In this document: piece after piece, positions 24,154 through 32,543 of the stretch
Layout of the letters: each line of letters starts with the position of its first letter
Numbering within the stretch: the stretch's first letter is position 1
NCBI GenBank assembly: GCA_963205115.1
Contig: CAUJHV010000052.1
Coordinates: 1 to 38,333 of the forward strand
Direction of reading: 5' to 3'
DNA: 38,333 nucleotides
Source of the DNA: Pseudomonadota bacterium
Lineage (GTDB): Bacteria > Pseudomonadota > Gammaproteobacteria > Burkholderiales > Burkholderiaceae_C
The notes under the pieces: generated by a model
What the model saw: only the letters and a program-made list of their open reading frames with translations
The model's database searches: none
Told to the model about the DNA's origin: nothing
Made by a program: the position numbers and the translations under genes

Positions 24154-24834
24154 TCAACCCTCGAGAGCCGTGCGCATCGCGCGGATCACCGATGCGTAGT
24201 CCGGCTTGCCGAAGATGGCACTGCCGGCCACGAAGGTGTCGGCGCCCGCATCGGCCACGCGGCGGATGTTGTCGACCTTGATGCCGCCGTCGACTTCCAG
24301 CCGCACGTCGCGGCCACTGGCGTCGATGAGGCGGCGCACACGTTCGATCTTGCGCAGCGCGCCATCGATGAAGCTCTGCCCGCCGAAACCCGGGTTGACG
24401 CTCATGATCAGCACGAGGTCGAGCTGGTCGATCGTCCACTCCAGCACGTCCAGCGACGCCGCCGGGTTGAACACCAGCCCGGCCTTGCAGCCCGCGCCGC
24501 GGATGAGCTGCAGCGTGCGGTCCACGTGCGTGCTCGCATCGGCATGGAAGCTGATGAGGTCGGCGCCGGCCGCGGCAAAAGCCTGCGCCAACGCGTCCAC
24601 CGGCTGCACCATCAGGTGCACGTCGATCGGCGCCGGTGTGCCGTCGGGCTTGACCGCGTGCGGCTTCAGCGCCTGGCACACCATCGGGCCCACGGTGAGG
24701 TTGGGCACGTAATGGTTGTCCATCACGTCGAAGTGGATCCAGTCGGCGCCTGCGGCCAGCACCGTGCGGACCTCATCGCCCAGGCGCGCAAAATCAGCCG
24801 AGAGGATCGAAGGGGCAATTCGGTAGCGACTCAT
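24154..24834 (-). CDS. rpe: Ribulose-phosphate 3-epimerase
   Basis: A 226-residue TIM-barrel enzyme interconverting D-ribulose 5-phosphate and D-xylulose 5-phosphate (pentose phosphate and Calvin pathways). Seen: APSILSADFARLGDEV, the metal/active-site residues in IHFDVMDNHYVPNLT and PIDVHLMV, ISFHAD, VMSVNPGFGGQSFI-like (MSVNPGFGGQ), and the phosphate-binding LEVDGGIKVDNI ... FVAGSAIFG. The ATG has TAAAAT exactly 6 bases upstream, without a Shine-Dalgarno sequence. Divergent from apaG, as is usual in Burkholderiales. Confidence 0.98.
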   Translation of the reverse strand: MSRYRIAPSILSADFARLGDEVRTVLAAGADWIHFDVMDNHYVPNLTVGPMVCQALKPHAVKPDGTPAPIDVHLMVQPVDALAQAFAAAGADLISFHADASTHVDRTLQLIRGAGCKAGLVFNPAASLDVLEWTIDQLDLVLIMSVNPGFGGQSFIDGALRKIERVRRLIDASGRDVRLEVDGGIKVDNIRRVADAGADTFVAGSAIFGKPDYASVIRAMRTALEG

Positions 24835-24868
24835 CCGACGATTTTAGGAGCCTGCCTAGAATGGTCCG
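24835..24868. promoter_or_regulatory. Overlapping leaderless promoters of rpe (-) and apaG (+)
   Basis: Only 34 bp separate the two ATGs. TAAAAT on the minus strand (24846-24841) lies 6 bases before rpe, and TAGAAT on the plus strand (24857-24862) lies 6 bases before apaG. Any -35 element must sit inside the opposite gene; none is convincing. Confidence 0.5.
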
Positions 24869-25243
24869 ATGGCCCGTCCCGAATTCACGAGCACGGTGCG
24901 TGTGCAGTACCTGCCCGAACAGTCCCAGCCGCCCGAAGGCCCCTTCGCCTTTTCCTACACCGTCACGATCCGCAATACCGGCGACATCGCCGCGCAACTG
25001 GTGGCGCGGCACTGGCTCGTCAGCGACGCCAGCGGCCACACCGAAGAGGTGCGCGGACTGGCCGTGGTGGGCCACCAGCCGGTGCTGCAGCCGGGTGAAT
25101 CGTTTGAATACACGAGCTGGACGCGCATCGCCACCCCGCAGGGCACGATGCGCGGCACCTTCTTCTGCATGACGGCCGACGCACACGGGTTCGAGGCACC
25201 GATCCCGACCTTCGTGCTGACCGAGAGCCACGCGCTGCATTGA
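24869..25243 (+). CDS. apaG: ApaG family protein
   Basis: A 124-residue single-domain beta-sandwich of the ApaG family (fibronectin III-like). Conserved stretches: FAFSYTVTIRNTGDIAAQLVARHWLVSDASG, then VVGHQPVLQPGESFEYTSW, and GTMRGTFFCMTADAHGFEAPIPTF. The family is linked to Co/Mg resistance in Salmonella, but the biochemical role is unclear. The start at ATG 24869 is set by family length and the TAGAAT box. Its stop codon overlaps the TTG start of the next gene by four bases (TTGA). Confidence 0.96.
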   Translation: MARPEFTSTVRVQYLPEQSQPPEGPFAFSYTVTIRNTGDIAAQLVARHWLVSDASGHTEEVRGLAVVGHQPVLQPGESFEYTSWTRIATPQGTMRGTFFCMTADAHGFEAPIPTFVLTESHALH

Positions 25244-27234
25244 GCACCTGGGACCTGACGGCGCTGCTCAATGCGGCGGATCCGGCCGCCCCGCTGCCCG
25301 AGCGGCACTTGTGGATCGTGCGCGGGCTGGAGTGGCTGCGCCACGGGCACACCGAATTGGCCGACACGGCCGAAGCGACACCTGCGCCGGTGCTGCGCCT
25401 GCGCCAGATGTGCCAGGTGCTGGAGCGGCATCCGGAACACCGCGAGCGTGTACAGGGCCTGCTGGCCGCCTTTCTGCGCGACATCGATGCCGTCACCTTG
25501 CTGGCCGACTTCGGCTTCGCGCCGCGCGCCTCCTTCGCCAGCGAACTGATGCGGCGGCTGCGGGCCAAGGCCATGCCCGGCACGCCCGACACGCGCAACC
25601 TGGCCGAGTTGTTCGACCTGATCTTCCGCGTCAGCGACGAACGTTGGATCGCGCGCATCGACGACCTCACGCTGCGGCGCCTGGCCGCGCTGTGGCCGAG
25701 CGGTCCGACGCCCTGGTCGCGCACCGTGCTGGATGCCGTCAACGTGTTGTGCAGCGCCGTGCAGGCGGCGGGCTTTTCGGCGCCGCTGCGCCTGCGCATG
25801 AGCCGCGCCGCGCTCGTGCGCGAACCGTTTCGCCAACTGTCCAGTGCAGCGGAGGACTTCCGGCGCGCGTACGAGAGCGGCGCGCCGACGGCGATCGCGC
25901 AGTCGGCGACCTTTCTGCGTGCGCTGCTGGCCGAGTGCCGGGCGGCGGCAGACACCGTGCCGGATCACCTCGAGGAATTCGGGGTGTCGCTGCACATCGT
26001 CTTCGACGTCGACCAGCTGCGGCTGCGCTGCGACCGCATCGAGTTGCTGATGAACCACCTGCTGGCACCTGACGCGGCGGAGCAGGAAACGCGGCGGCTG
26101 GTGCTGGACGGGATCGCGACGATGCGCGCCAATGGCAGCGTGCGCGCCTTGGTGCTGGACCAATCGCGCCAGCTGTCGCGCCAGGTGGCCGAACGCCACG
26201 CCGACGCCGGCGAGCACTACATCACCCGCACGCGGGCCGAATACCGCCAGATGCTGCGCGCGGCCTGCGGTGGCGGCGCGGTCATCGCCGGCACCACGCT
26301 GGCCAAGTTCGCCATCGCCGCGATCGGGCTGACGGCCTTCTGGGGCGGCTTCTGGGCCGGCGTCAATTACGCCGCGAGCTTCGTGCTCGTGATGCTGCTG
26401 CACGGCACGGTGGCCACCAAGCAGCCCGCGATGACCGCGCCGGCCATGGCCGCCAAGCTGGCGGAGCTGCGCCGGCGCCCCGAAGCCGCCGCGGCCACGA
26501 TCGAGTCCTTCGTCGACGAGGTGGTGCACCTTATCCGCTCGCAGATGGCGGGCATCGTGGGCAACCTGGCGCTGTGCTTTCCACTCGTGCTCGCGGCGCA
26601 GCTGGCCGCGCGGGCGCTGTGGGGCGAGCCCCTGGTCGGGGTCGAGAAGGCCGAAGACGTGCTGCAGACCTTGCAGCTGGCCGGGCCGACACCCTTGTAC
26701 GCCGCCTTCACCGGCATCCTGCTGTTCGCCAGCGCGCTGATCGCCGGCTGGGTGGAGAACTGGTTCGTCTTCCACCGGCTGGACAGCGCGTTGCGCTGGA
26801 ATCCGTGGCTGCTGTCGGTGGCGGGCACCTCGCGCACACAGCGCTGGTCGCTGTGGTGGCGGCAGCACATCTCGGGCATCGCCGCGAATGTCTCGCTGGG
26901 CATGCTGCTGGGCCTGGTGCCGGCCCTGCTGCAGTTTGTCAGTGTGCCGCTGGAGGTGCGCCACGTCACGCTGGCCAGCGGTCAGCTCGCCGCAGCGCTG
27001 GGTGCGCTGGGCACCGAGGCCCTGCTGCGCCCGGACTTCTGGTGGTGCGCGGCCGCCGTGCCGGTGATCGGGCTGCTGAACCTGAGCGTCAGCTTCGTGC
27101 TGGCCTTCCGCGTGGCGCTGCGGGCACGCAATATCCCGTTCGGCGAGCGTGCCGAGATCTACCGCGCCATCCTCGCCCGGCTGCGGCGCGAGCCCTTGTC
27201 ATTCCTGCGGCCGCCGCGGGCCCTCGTCGCCTGA
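25240..27234 (+). CDS. SpecificRecomb (PF10136, Gcr-like) family membrane protein
   Basis: A 664-residue protein matching the family usually called site-specific recombinase (Neisseria Gcr-like). The first ~330 residues are a soluble helical region. The C-terminal half carries five to seven hydrophobic helices, for example GTTLAKFAIAAIGLTAFWGG, AAFTGILLFASALIAGWVENW and GIAANVSLGMLLGLVPALLQF. No tyrosine- or serine-recombinase motif is visible, so the family name may mislead. The start is TTG at 25240 overlapping the apaG stop codon, which indicates tight coupling. Function is uncertain. Confidence 0.9.
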   Translation: MSTWDLTALLNAADPAAPLPERHLWIVRGLEWLRHGHTELADTAEATPAPVLRLRQMCQVLERHPEHRERVQGLLAAFLRDIDAVTLLADFGFAPRASFASELMRRLRAKAMPGTPDTRNLAELFDLIFRVSDERWIARIDDLTLRRLAALWPSGPTPWSRTVLDAVNVLCSAVQAAGFSAPLRLRMSRAALVREPFRQLSSAAEDFRRAYESGAPTAIAQSATFLRALLAECRAAADTVPDHLEEFGVSLHIVFDVDQLRLRCDRIELLMNHLLAPDAAEQETRRLVLDGIATMRANGSVRALVLDQSRQLSRQVAERHADAGEHYITRTRAEYRQMLRAACGGGAVIAGTTLAKFAIAAIGLTAFWGGFWAGVNYAASFVLVMLLHGTVATKQPAMTAPAMAAKLAELRRRPEAAAATIESFVDEVVHLIRSQMAGIVGNLALCFPLVLAAQLAARALWGEPLVGVEKAEDVLQTLQLAGPTPLYAAFTGILLFASALIAGWVENWFVFHRLDSALRWNPWLLSVAGTSRTQRWSLWWRQHISGIAANVSLGMLLGLVPALLQFVSVPLEVRHVTLASGQLAAALGALGTEALLRPDFWWCAAAVPVIGLLNLSVSFVLAFRVALRARNIPFGERAEIYRAILARLRREPLSFLRPPRALVA

Positions 27235-27360
27235 GGGCGCGTCGGCCTCGGCCGCATCCACCCGTCGCTCACCCCGGGTCCGGCCGGCGAACATGGTCCA
27301 CCACACGATGAAGATCAGTAGTGCCAGCGCCAGCAGCGCCTCGAGAATCATGATGACCAT
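27199..27360 (-). CDS. Small single-pass membrane protein overlapping mltA head-to-head
   Basis: A 53-residue frame: MVIMILEALLALALLIFIV, then WWTMFAGRTRGERR and an acidic tail. It reads as a genuine single-helix membrane protein with a positively charged flank. Its ATG shares the palindrome CATG with the mltA ATG on the other strand, so the two start codons overlap. GACAAT lies exactly 6 bases upstream, as at other leaderless heads here. Its 3' end overlaps the SpecificRecomb gene by 36 bp. Function is unknown, and an accidental frame remains possible. Confidence 0.5.
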   Translation of the reverse strand: MVIMILEALLALALLIFIVWWTMFAGRTRGERRVDAAEADAPSGDEGPRRPQE

Positions 27361-28591
27361 GCGCCGATTGTCGCCACGCCGTTCCGACCGCACCCGCGCA
27401 GGGCTGGGCGCGGCCTGGCTGGTCGCCGCGGCGGTGCTGTGCGGCTGCGCCGGCAAACCGCCGCTGCGCGGCCCCGACGCCGCCCCTCCCTCCGGCGCGC
27501 CCTCGACGCCTGCGCCACCGGCCGCGCCGCTGTCGCCGCCCGATGCGGCCGGCGTGCGCTGGCAGGCGGCCGATTTCACCGATCTGCCCGGATGGACCGA
27601 AGACCGCACGCGCGAGCTCTGGCCGGCGCTGCTACAGGGCTGCACGCGTCCGGCGCCGGCCTGGCGCGAGCTGTGCGCCCGCGCCGCGCTGGAAAGCCCC
27701 GTCGACGATGCGGCCACGCGCCGCTTCCTCGAGGCCTGGTTGCGCCCGTGGCGGCTGGAAACCGCCGACGGCCGCGCCGAAGGCCTGGCCACGGGCTACT
27801 TCGAGCCCGAGTTCACCGCCGTGCGCGCGCGGCGCGAGGGCTTCGGCGTGCCCGTGCATGCGCCGCCGGCCGACCTGGCCACGCGCCGCCCGCACTACAC
27901 GCGCCAGGAACTGGACACGCTGCCCGCCGCGCAGGCCACGCTGCGCGGCCGGGAGATCGCCTGGCTGCAGGACCCCATTGACCTGATGCTGATGCAGATC
28001 CAGGGCTCGGGGCGGCTGCGCATCGTCGAGGACGACGGGCGCCAGACAGCCTTGCGCGTGGCCTTTGCCGGCCACAACGGCCAGACCTACCGCTCACCCG
28101 GACGCTGGCTGGTCGACCAGGGCGAACTGCGCGGCGATGCAGTGAGCTGGGGCACGATCCGCGCCTGGGCCCTGCAGAACCCGACGCGGCTGCAGGCGCT
28201 GCTGTGGTCGAACCCGCGTGTCGTCTACTTCCGCGCCGAGCCGCTGCCGGACCCGAGCCTGGGGCCGCGCGGCGCGCAGGGCGTGCCGCTGACGCCGATG
28301 CGCTCGGTCGCCATCGATCCGCGGGCCGTGCCCTATGGCAGCCCGATGTGGATCGCCACCAGCGACCCGGTGGCCGGCGTGCCGCTGCAACGGGCGGTGA
28401 TGGCGCAGGACACGGGCGGCGCCATCATCGGCGCGGTGCGTGTGGACCTGTTCACCGGCTGGGGCGACGCCGCACTGACACTGGCCTCGCGCATGAAGCA
28501 GCCCTTGCGGGCCTGGGTGCTGTGGCCCCGCGCGCTGCCGGTGCCGGCCGGTCTGGGCGCGCCGTCAGCGGCCACTGCAGCCGGGGGCTGA
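27359..28591 (+). CDS. mltA: Membrane-bound lytic murein transglycosylase A (MltA)
   Basis: A 410-residue outer-membrane lipoprotein that cleaves peptidoglycan with 1,6-anhydro formation. The N-terminal signal ends in AAVLCGCAG, a plausible lipobox, followed by a Pro/Ala-rich linker. The MltA domain (GLATGYFEPEF; LMLMQIQGSGRL; RVAFAGHNGQTY) leads to the 3D domain (SVAIDPRAVPYGSPMWI, AQDTGGAIIGAVRVDLFTG) with the conserved catalytic Asp. The frame stays open upstream; the ATG at 27359 is chosen because the signal peptide begins shortly after it. ATGs at 27350 and 27353 are alternatives. No clear Shine-Dalgarno sequence. Confidence 0.93.
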   Translation: MRRLSPRRSDRTRAGLGAAWLVAAAVLCGCAGKPPLRGPDAAPPSGAPSTPAPPAAPLSPPDAAGVRWQAADFTDLPGWTEDRTRELWPALLQGCTRPAPAWRELCARAALESPVDDAATRRFLEAWLRPWRLETADGRAEGLATGYFEPEFTAVRARREGFGVPVHAPPADLATRRPHYTRQELDTLPAAQATLRGREIAWLQDPIDLMLMQIQGSGRLRIVEDDGRQTALRVAFAGHNGQTYRSPGRWLVDQGELRGDAVSWGTIRAWALQNPTRLQALLWSNPRVVYFRAEPLPDPSLGPRGAQGVPLTPMRSVAIDPRAVPYGSPMWIATSDPVAGVPLQRAVMAQDTGGAIIGAVRVDLFTGWGDAALTLASRMKQPLRAWVLWPRALPVPAGLGAPSAATAAGG

Positions 28592-28776
28592 GCGGAGCTT
28601 GCGACCGCGGCAGGCGCCTGCGCCGCACGGTGGCATGCCATCGTCTGCGACCCGGCGGCACCCAGGCAGACCCGGCAGACGAGGGCGCGACGGCGCCCTA
28701 CACTCGTTGCGCACGTCCCGGGCTCACAAGGCCTGCGGGGCGACTCCACTGCCACAACACCCCAACCGGAGACCGC

Positions 28777-31700
28777 ATGAACGCCCCCTTGCCCGACGCC
28801 GTCCGCAAAGCCCTCGAGACCGTCACCCTCGACGACAAATACGCGCTGGAGTCCGGCCGGGCCTTCATGAGCGGCGTGCAGGCGCTGGTGCGGCTGCCGA
28901 TGCTGCAGCGCGTGCGCGATGCGCAGGCGGGCCTCAATACCGCCGGCTTCGTCTCCGGCTACCGCGGCAGCCCGCTGGGCGGCTACGACCAGGCGCTCTG
29001 GCAGGCCAAGAAGCACCTCGAGAAGCAGCACATCGTCTTCCAGCCGGGTGTCAACGAAGAGCTGGCCGCCACCGCCGTGTGGGGCACGCAGATGCTCGAC
29101 CTCTACCCGCAATCGAAGAAGTTCGATGGCGTCTTCGGCATCTGGTACGGCAAGGGCCCGGGCGTGGACCGCTGCTCGGACGTCTTCAAGCCCGCCTACA
29201 TGTCGGGCACCTCGCGCCACGGCGGCGTGATCGCGGTGGCTGGCGACGACCACGTGGCCAAGAGCAGCACGGCCGCGCACCAGAGCGACCACATCTTCAA
29301 GGCCTGCGGGCTGCCGGTGTTTTTCCCGTCCGATGTGCAGGGCATCCTGGACATGGGCGTGCACGCTATCGCCATGAGCCGCTTTGCCGGCGTGTGGGCC
29401 GGGATGAAGACCATTCAGGAGGTCGTCGAGTCGTCTTCGAGCGTCTGGGTCGATCCGGGCCGCGTGAACATCGTGCTGCCCGAAGACTTCGCGATGCCGC
29501 CCGGCGGCGTGCACATGCGCTGGCCGGACAACGCGCTCGATCAGGAAGCGCGCCTGATGGACACGAAGTGGTACGCCGCGCTGGCCTATGTGCGCGCCAA
29601 CCGGCTGAACCACAACGTCATCGAAGGCCCGAACGACCGCTACGGCATCATCGCCAGCGGCAAGGCCTTCAACGACACGCGCCAGGCGCTGGTCGACCTG
29701 GGCCTGACGGACGACATCTGCCGCGGGCTGGGCATCCGGCTGCACAAGGTGAATGTCGTGTGGCCGCTGGAAGCCACGCTCACACGCGACTTTGCGATGG
29801 GCCTGCAGGAGATCCTGGTCGTCGAGGAGAAGCGCCAGGTCATCGAATACCAGATCAAGGAACAGCTCTACAACTGGCGCCCCGACGTGCGGCCCAACGT
29901 GCTGGGCAAGTTCGACACCTCCGATGCAGGCGACGCCGGCGGCGAGTGGAGCATGCCCAACCCGAGCCAGAACTGGCTGCTGCGCGCCAAGGCCGACCTG
30001 ACACCCGCACTGGTGGCGCGCGCGCTGGCGCGTCGGCTGAAGAAGGCCGGCATCGTGCCGCCCGGCAGCGACATCGAAGCCCGCATGGACGCACGCATCC
30101 GCGTGCTCGACGACAGCGAACGCGCGCTGGCCGCCATCGACGTCAAGGGCGTGGAGCGCCAGCCCTGGTTCTGTAGCGGGTGCCCGCACAACACCAGCAC
30201 CCGCGTGCCCGAAGGCTCGCGCGCGGTGGCCGGCATCGGCTGCCACTTCATGGCCGTGTGGATGGACCGCAGCACCGTCACCTTCAGCCAGATGGGCGGC
30301 GAAGGCGTGAGCTGGGTCGGGCAGGCGCCCTTCACGACCGACAAGCACCTCTTCGCCAACCTGGGCGACGGCACCTACTACCACTCGGGCCTGCTGGCCG
30401 TGCGCCAGAGCATCGCCGCCAAGGTCAACATCACCTACAAGATCCTCTTCAACGACGCCGTGGCGATGACCGGCGGGCAGCCGGTGGACGGCACGATGCG
30501 CGTGCCGGAGATGACACGCGAGGTGCATGCCGAAGGCGCACGGCAGATCGTCGTGGTGACCGACGAGCCCGAGAAGTACCACGGCGTGACGACGCTGGCG
30601 CCCGGCGTCACCGTGCGCCACCGCGACGAGCTCGACGCCGTGCAGCGCGAGCTGCGCCAGGTCGAAGGCTGCACCGTCCTGATCTACGACCAGACCTGCG
30701 CCACCGAGAAGCGCCGCCGCCGCAAGCGCGGCACCATGGCCACGCCCAGCAAGACCGTGGTCATCAACGAAGCGGTCTGCGAGGGCTGCGGCGACTGCTC
30801 GGTGCAGAGCAACTGCCTGAGCGTGGAACCGGTCGAGACGCCCTTCGGTCGCAAGCGGCGCATCAACCACAGCACCTGCAACAAGGACTATTCCTGCGTG
30901 AAGGGCTTCTGCCCGAGCTTCGTGACGGTCGAAGGCGGCACGCTGAAGAAACCCAAGCGCGAGAAGCGCGGCGACCTCTCGGCTCTGCCGGCCCTGCCCG
31001 AACCGACCTTGCCCAGTGCGCGCGAGGCCTACGGCATCGTCGTGGGTGGCGTCGGCGGCACGGGCGTCATCACCATCGGCCAGCTGCTGGGCATGGCGGC
31101 GCACCTCGAAGGCAAGGGCATCGCCACGCAGGACTCCGGCGGCCTGGCGCAGAAGGGCGGCGCCACCTGGAGCCATGTGCAGATCGCCGACCACCCCGAG
31201 GCCATCTACACGACCAAGGTCGACACGGCCAAGGCCGACCTGATCATCGGCTGCGAGCCCATCGTCGCGGCCAGCAAGAGCACGCTGACCTACATGCAGC
31301 CGCAGCGCACGCACGTGGCGCTGAACAGCCACGCCACGCCGACTGCGGCGTTTGTCGGCAACCCGAACTGGCAGTTTCCGCAGGCCAGCTGCGAGGCGGC
31401 CATCGCCAGCGCCGTGGGACGTGATCAAGTCAGCGCCTTCGACGCCGAGGAAGCCGCGGTGCAGCTGCTGGGCGACTCGATCTATACCAACCCGCTGCTG
31501 CTGGGCTACGCCTGGCAACTGGGCCGCATCCCGCTCACGCGCGATTCGCTGCTGCGCGCGATGGCGCTCAACGGCGTGCAGGTCGAGAACAACCAGGCGG
31601 CCTTCGAATGGGGCCGGCGTTGCGCGCACGACCTCGCCGCGGTGCGTGCGCTGTACGCCGCGCAGCAGGTCATCCAGCTGGTCAGGCGACCGGCGCTGGA

Positions 31701-32319
31701 AGAGATCATCGCCACGCGCGTCGAGTACCTCACCAGCTACCAGGACGCCGCCTATGCGCAGAGCTACCAGGCTTTTGTCGAACGCGTGCGTGCCGCGGAG
31801 CAGCCGCTGAAGGCCGGCCACGCGCTGACCGAGGCGGTGGCGAAGTACCTCTTCAAGCTGATGGCCATCAAGGACGAGTACGAGGTCGCGCGGCTGCACA
31901 CCTCGCCAGCCTTTGCCGAGAAGATCGCCGCCATGTTCGACGGCGAGGTGCGCATCACGCACCACCTCGCGCCGCCTCTGCTGGCGCAGACCAACGACAA
32001 GGGCGAGCTGGTCAAGAAGGCCTACGGCCCCTGGATGCACCGCGCGATGGCCACGCTGGCCAATCTGAAGGGCCTGCGCGGCGGCGCACTGGACGTTTTC
32101 GGCCGCACGCACGAGCGCCGCACCGAGCGCCAGCTGCTGGCCGACTACCGTGCGTGCATCGAGGAGCTGCTGAAGACGCTGGACGCGGGCAATGTCGCGC
32201 GGGCCGCGGAGATTGCGCGCATCCCCGAAGAGATCCGCGGCTTCGGCCACGTGAAGGCGCGCCACCTTCAGGCCGCGCGTGCGAAGTGGGATGGGCTGAT
32301 GGCGGCCTGGCGGCAATAG
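28777..32319 (+). CDS. Fused indolepyruvate:ferredoxin oxidoreductase (IorA-IorB type)
   Basis: A 1180-residue cytoplasmic enzyme that oxidatively decarboxylates aryl pyruvates (from aromatic amino acids) to acyl-CoA, passing electrons to ferredoxin. Domains in order: pyrimidine-binding domain near the N-terminus (FVSGYRGSPLGGYDQAL); TPP-binding region with CSGCPHNTSTR and GDGTYYHSG (530-538) followed by NDAVAMTGGQ; a ferredoxin-like segment with CEGCGDCSVQSNC (Cys668, 671, 674, 680) and CNKDYSCVKGFC; then the gamma domain starting GGVGGTGVITIGQLL (about 757-771) with SGGLAQKGGATWSHV. The start is ATG at 28777 behind CCGGAG. The 185-bp gap upstream shows only a GC hairpin (28683-28698). Confidence 0.95.
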   Translation: MNAPLPDAVRKALETVTLDDKYALESGRAFMSGVQALVRLPMLQRVRDAQAGLNTAGFVSGYRGSPLGGYDQALWQAKKHLEKQHIVFQPGVNEELAATAVWGTQMLDLYPQSKKFDGVFGIWYGKGPGVDRCSDVFKPAYMSGTSRHGGVIAVAGDDHVAKSSTAAHQSDHIFKACGLPVFFPSDVQGILDMGVHAIAMSRFAGVWAGMKTIQEVVESSSSVWVDPGRVNIVLPEDFAMPPGGVHMRWPDNALDQEARLMDTKWYAALAYVRANRLNHNVIEGPNDRYGIIASGKAFNDTRQALVDLGLTDDICRGLGIRLHKVNVVWPLEATLTRDFAMGLQEILVVEEKRQVIEYQIKEQLYNWRPDVRPNVLGKFDTSDAGDAGGEWSMPNPSQNWLLRAKADLTPALVARALARRLKKAGIVPPGSDIEARMDARIRVLDDSERALAAIDVKGVERQPWFCSGCPHNTSTRVPEGSRAVAGIGCHFMAVWMDRSTVTFSQMGGEGVSWVGQAPFTTDKHLFANLGDGTYYHSGLLAVRQSIAAKVNITYKILFNDAVAMTGGQPVDGTMRVPEMTREVHAEGARQIVVVTDEPEKYHGVTTLAPGVTVRHRDELDAVQRELRQVEGCTVLIYDQTCATEKRRRRKRGTMATPSKTVVINEAVCEGCGDCSVQSNCLSVEPVETPFGRKRRINHSTCNKDYSCVKGFCPSFVTVEGGTLKKPKREKRGDLSALPALPEPTLPSAREAYGIVVGGVGGTGVITIGQLLGMAAHLEGKGIATQDSGGLAQKGGATWSHVQIADHPEAIYTTKVDTAKADLIIGCEPIVAASKSTLTYMQPQRTHVALNSHATPTAAFVGNPNWQFPQASCEAAIASAVGRDQVSAFDAEEAAVQLLGDSIYTNPLLLGYAWQLGRIPLTRDSLLRAMALNGVQVENNQAAFEWGRRCAHDLAAVRALYAAQQVIQLVRRPALEEIIATRVEYLTSYQDAAYAQSYQAFVERVRAAEQPLKAGHALTEAVAKYLFKLMAIKDEYEVARLHTSPAFAEKIAAMFDGEVRITHHLAPPLLAQTNDKGELVKKAYGPWMHRAMATLANLKGLRGGALDVFGRTHERRTERQLLADYRACIEELLKTLDAGNVARAAEIARIPEEIRGFGHVKARHLQAARAKWDGLMAAWRQ

Positions 32320-32340
32320 CGCCGCTGTCGGCGGCGGCGC
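32319..32340 (+). terminator. Possible hairpin at the end of the indolepyruvate oxidoreductase gene
   Basis: GCGCCGC (32319-32325) and GCGGCGC (32334-32340) form a perfect 7-bp stem with an 8-base loop, overlapping the stop codon. There is no U-tract. The remainder of the 224-bp gap (to 32543) contains a TTGACC (32460-32465) without a well-spaced -10 box, and the palindrome CGGTACCG. Confidence 0.3.
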
Positions 32341-32543
32341 GACACCGTCAGTCCGGACTTGGCGGGGCAGCCCCATCGGCGGCCAGCGGCCCGGCGCGCC
32401 GTCCTCAGATGCGTCGGGCTTGACCCAGCGCAAGAACCGGCGCTCAGGCTGTTGCTGTTTTGACCTTCGTCACCTCGCCTCGCGGTGGGTGTCGAATACT
32501 CCCTACGGTACCGGCGTGTGTGCGTCGGTCAATGGGAAATTCG

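Noticed and set aside
25240..27234. Treating the recombinase-named gene as evidence of a mobile element
   Set aside because: No integrase or transposase motif, no flanking repeats, and it sits in a conserved housekeeping neighbourhood.
27149..27358. Upstream in-frame extension of MltA
   Set aside because: It would place the lipoprotein signal about 90 residues into the protein and overlap the SpecificRecomb coding end.
28683..28698. GGGCGC-GACG-GCGCCC hairpin upstream of the indolepyruvate oxidoreductase gene as a terminator of mltA
   Set aside because: Only a 6-bp stem, about 90 bp after the stop and without a U-tract, in a region where such GC hairpins arise easily by chance.
28333..32433. 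Open frame of over 1300 codons antisense to the indolepyruvate oxidoreductase gene
   Set aside because: It mirrors the GC-rich codon structure of the real gene; its product is Ala/Arg/His/Val-rich without domain motifs, and the sense strand has full catalytic and Fe-S motifs.
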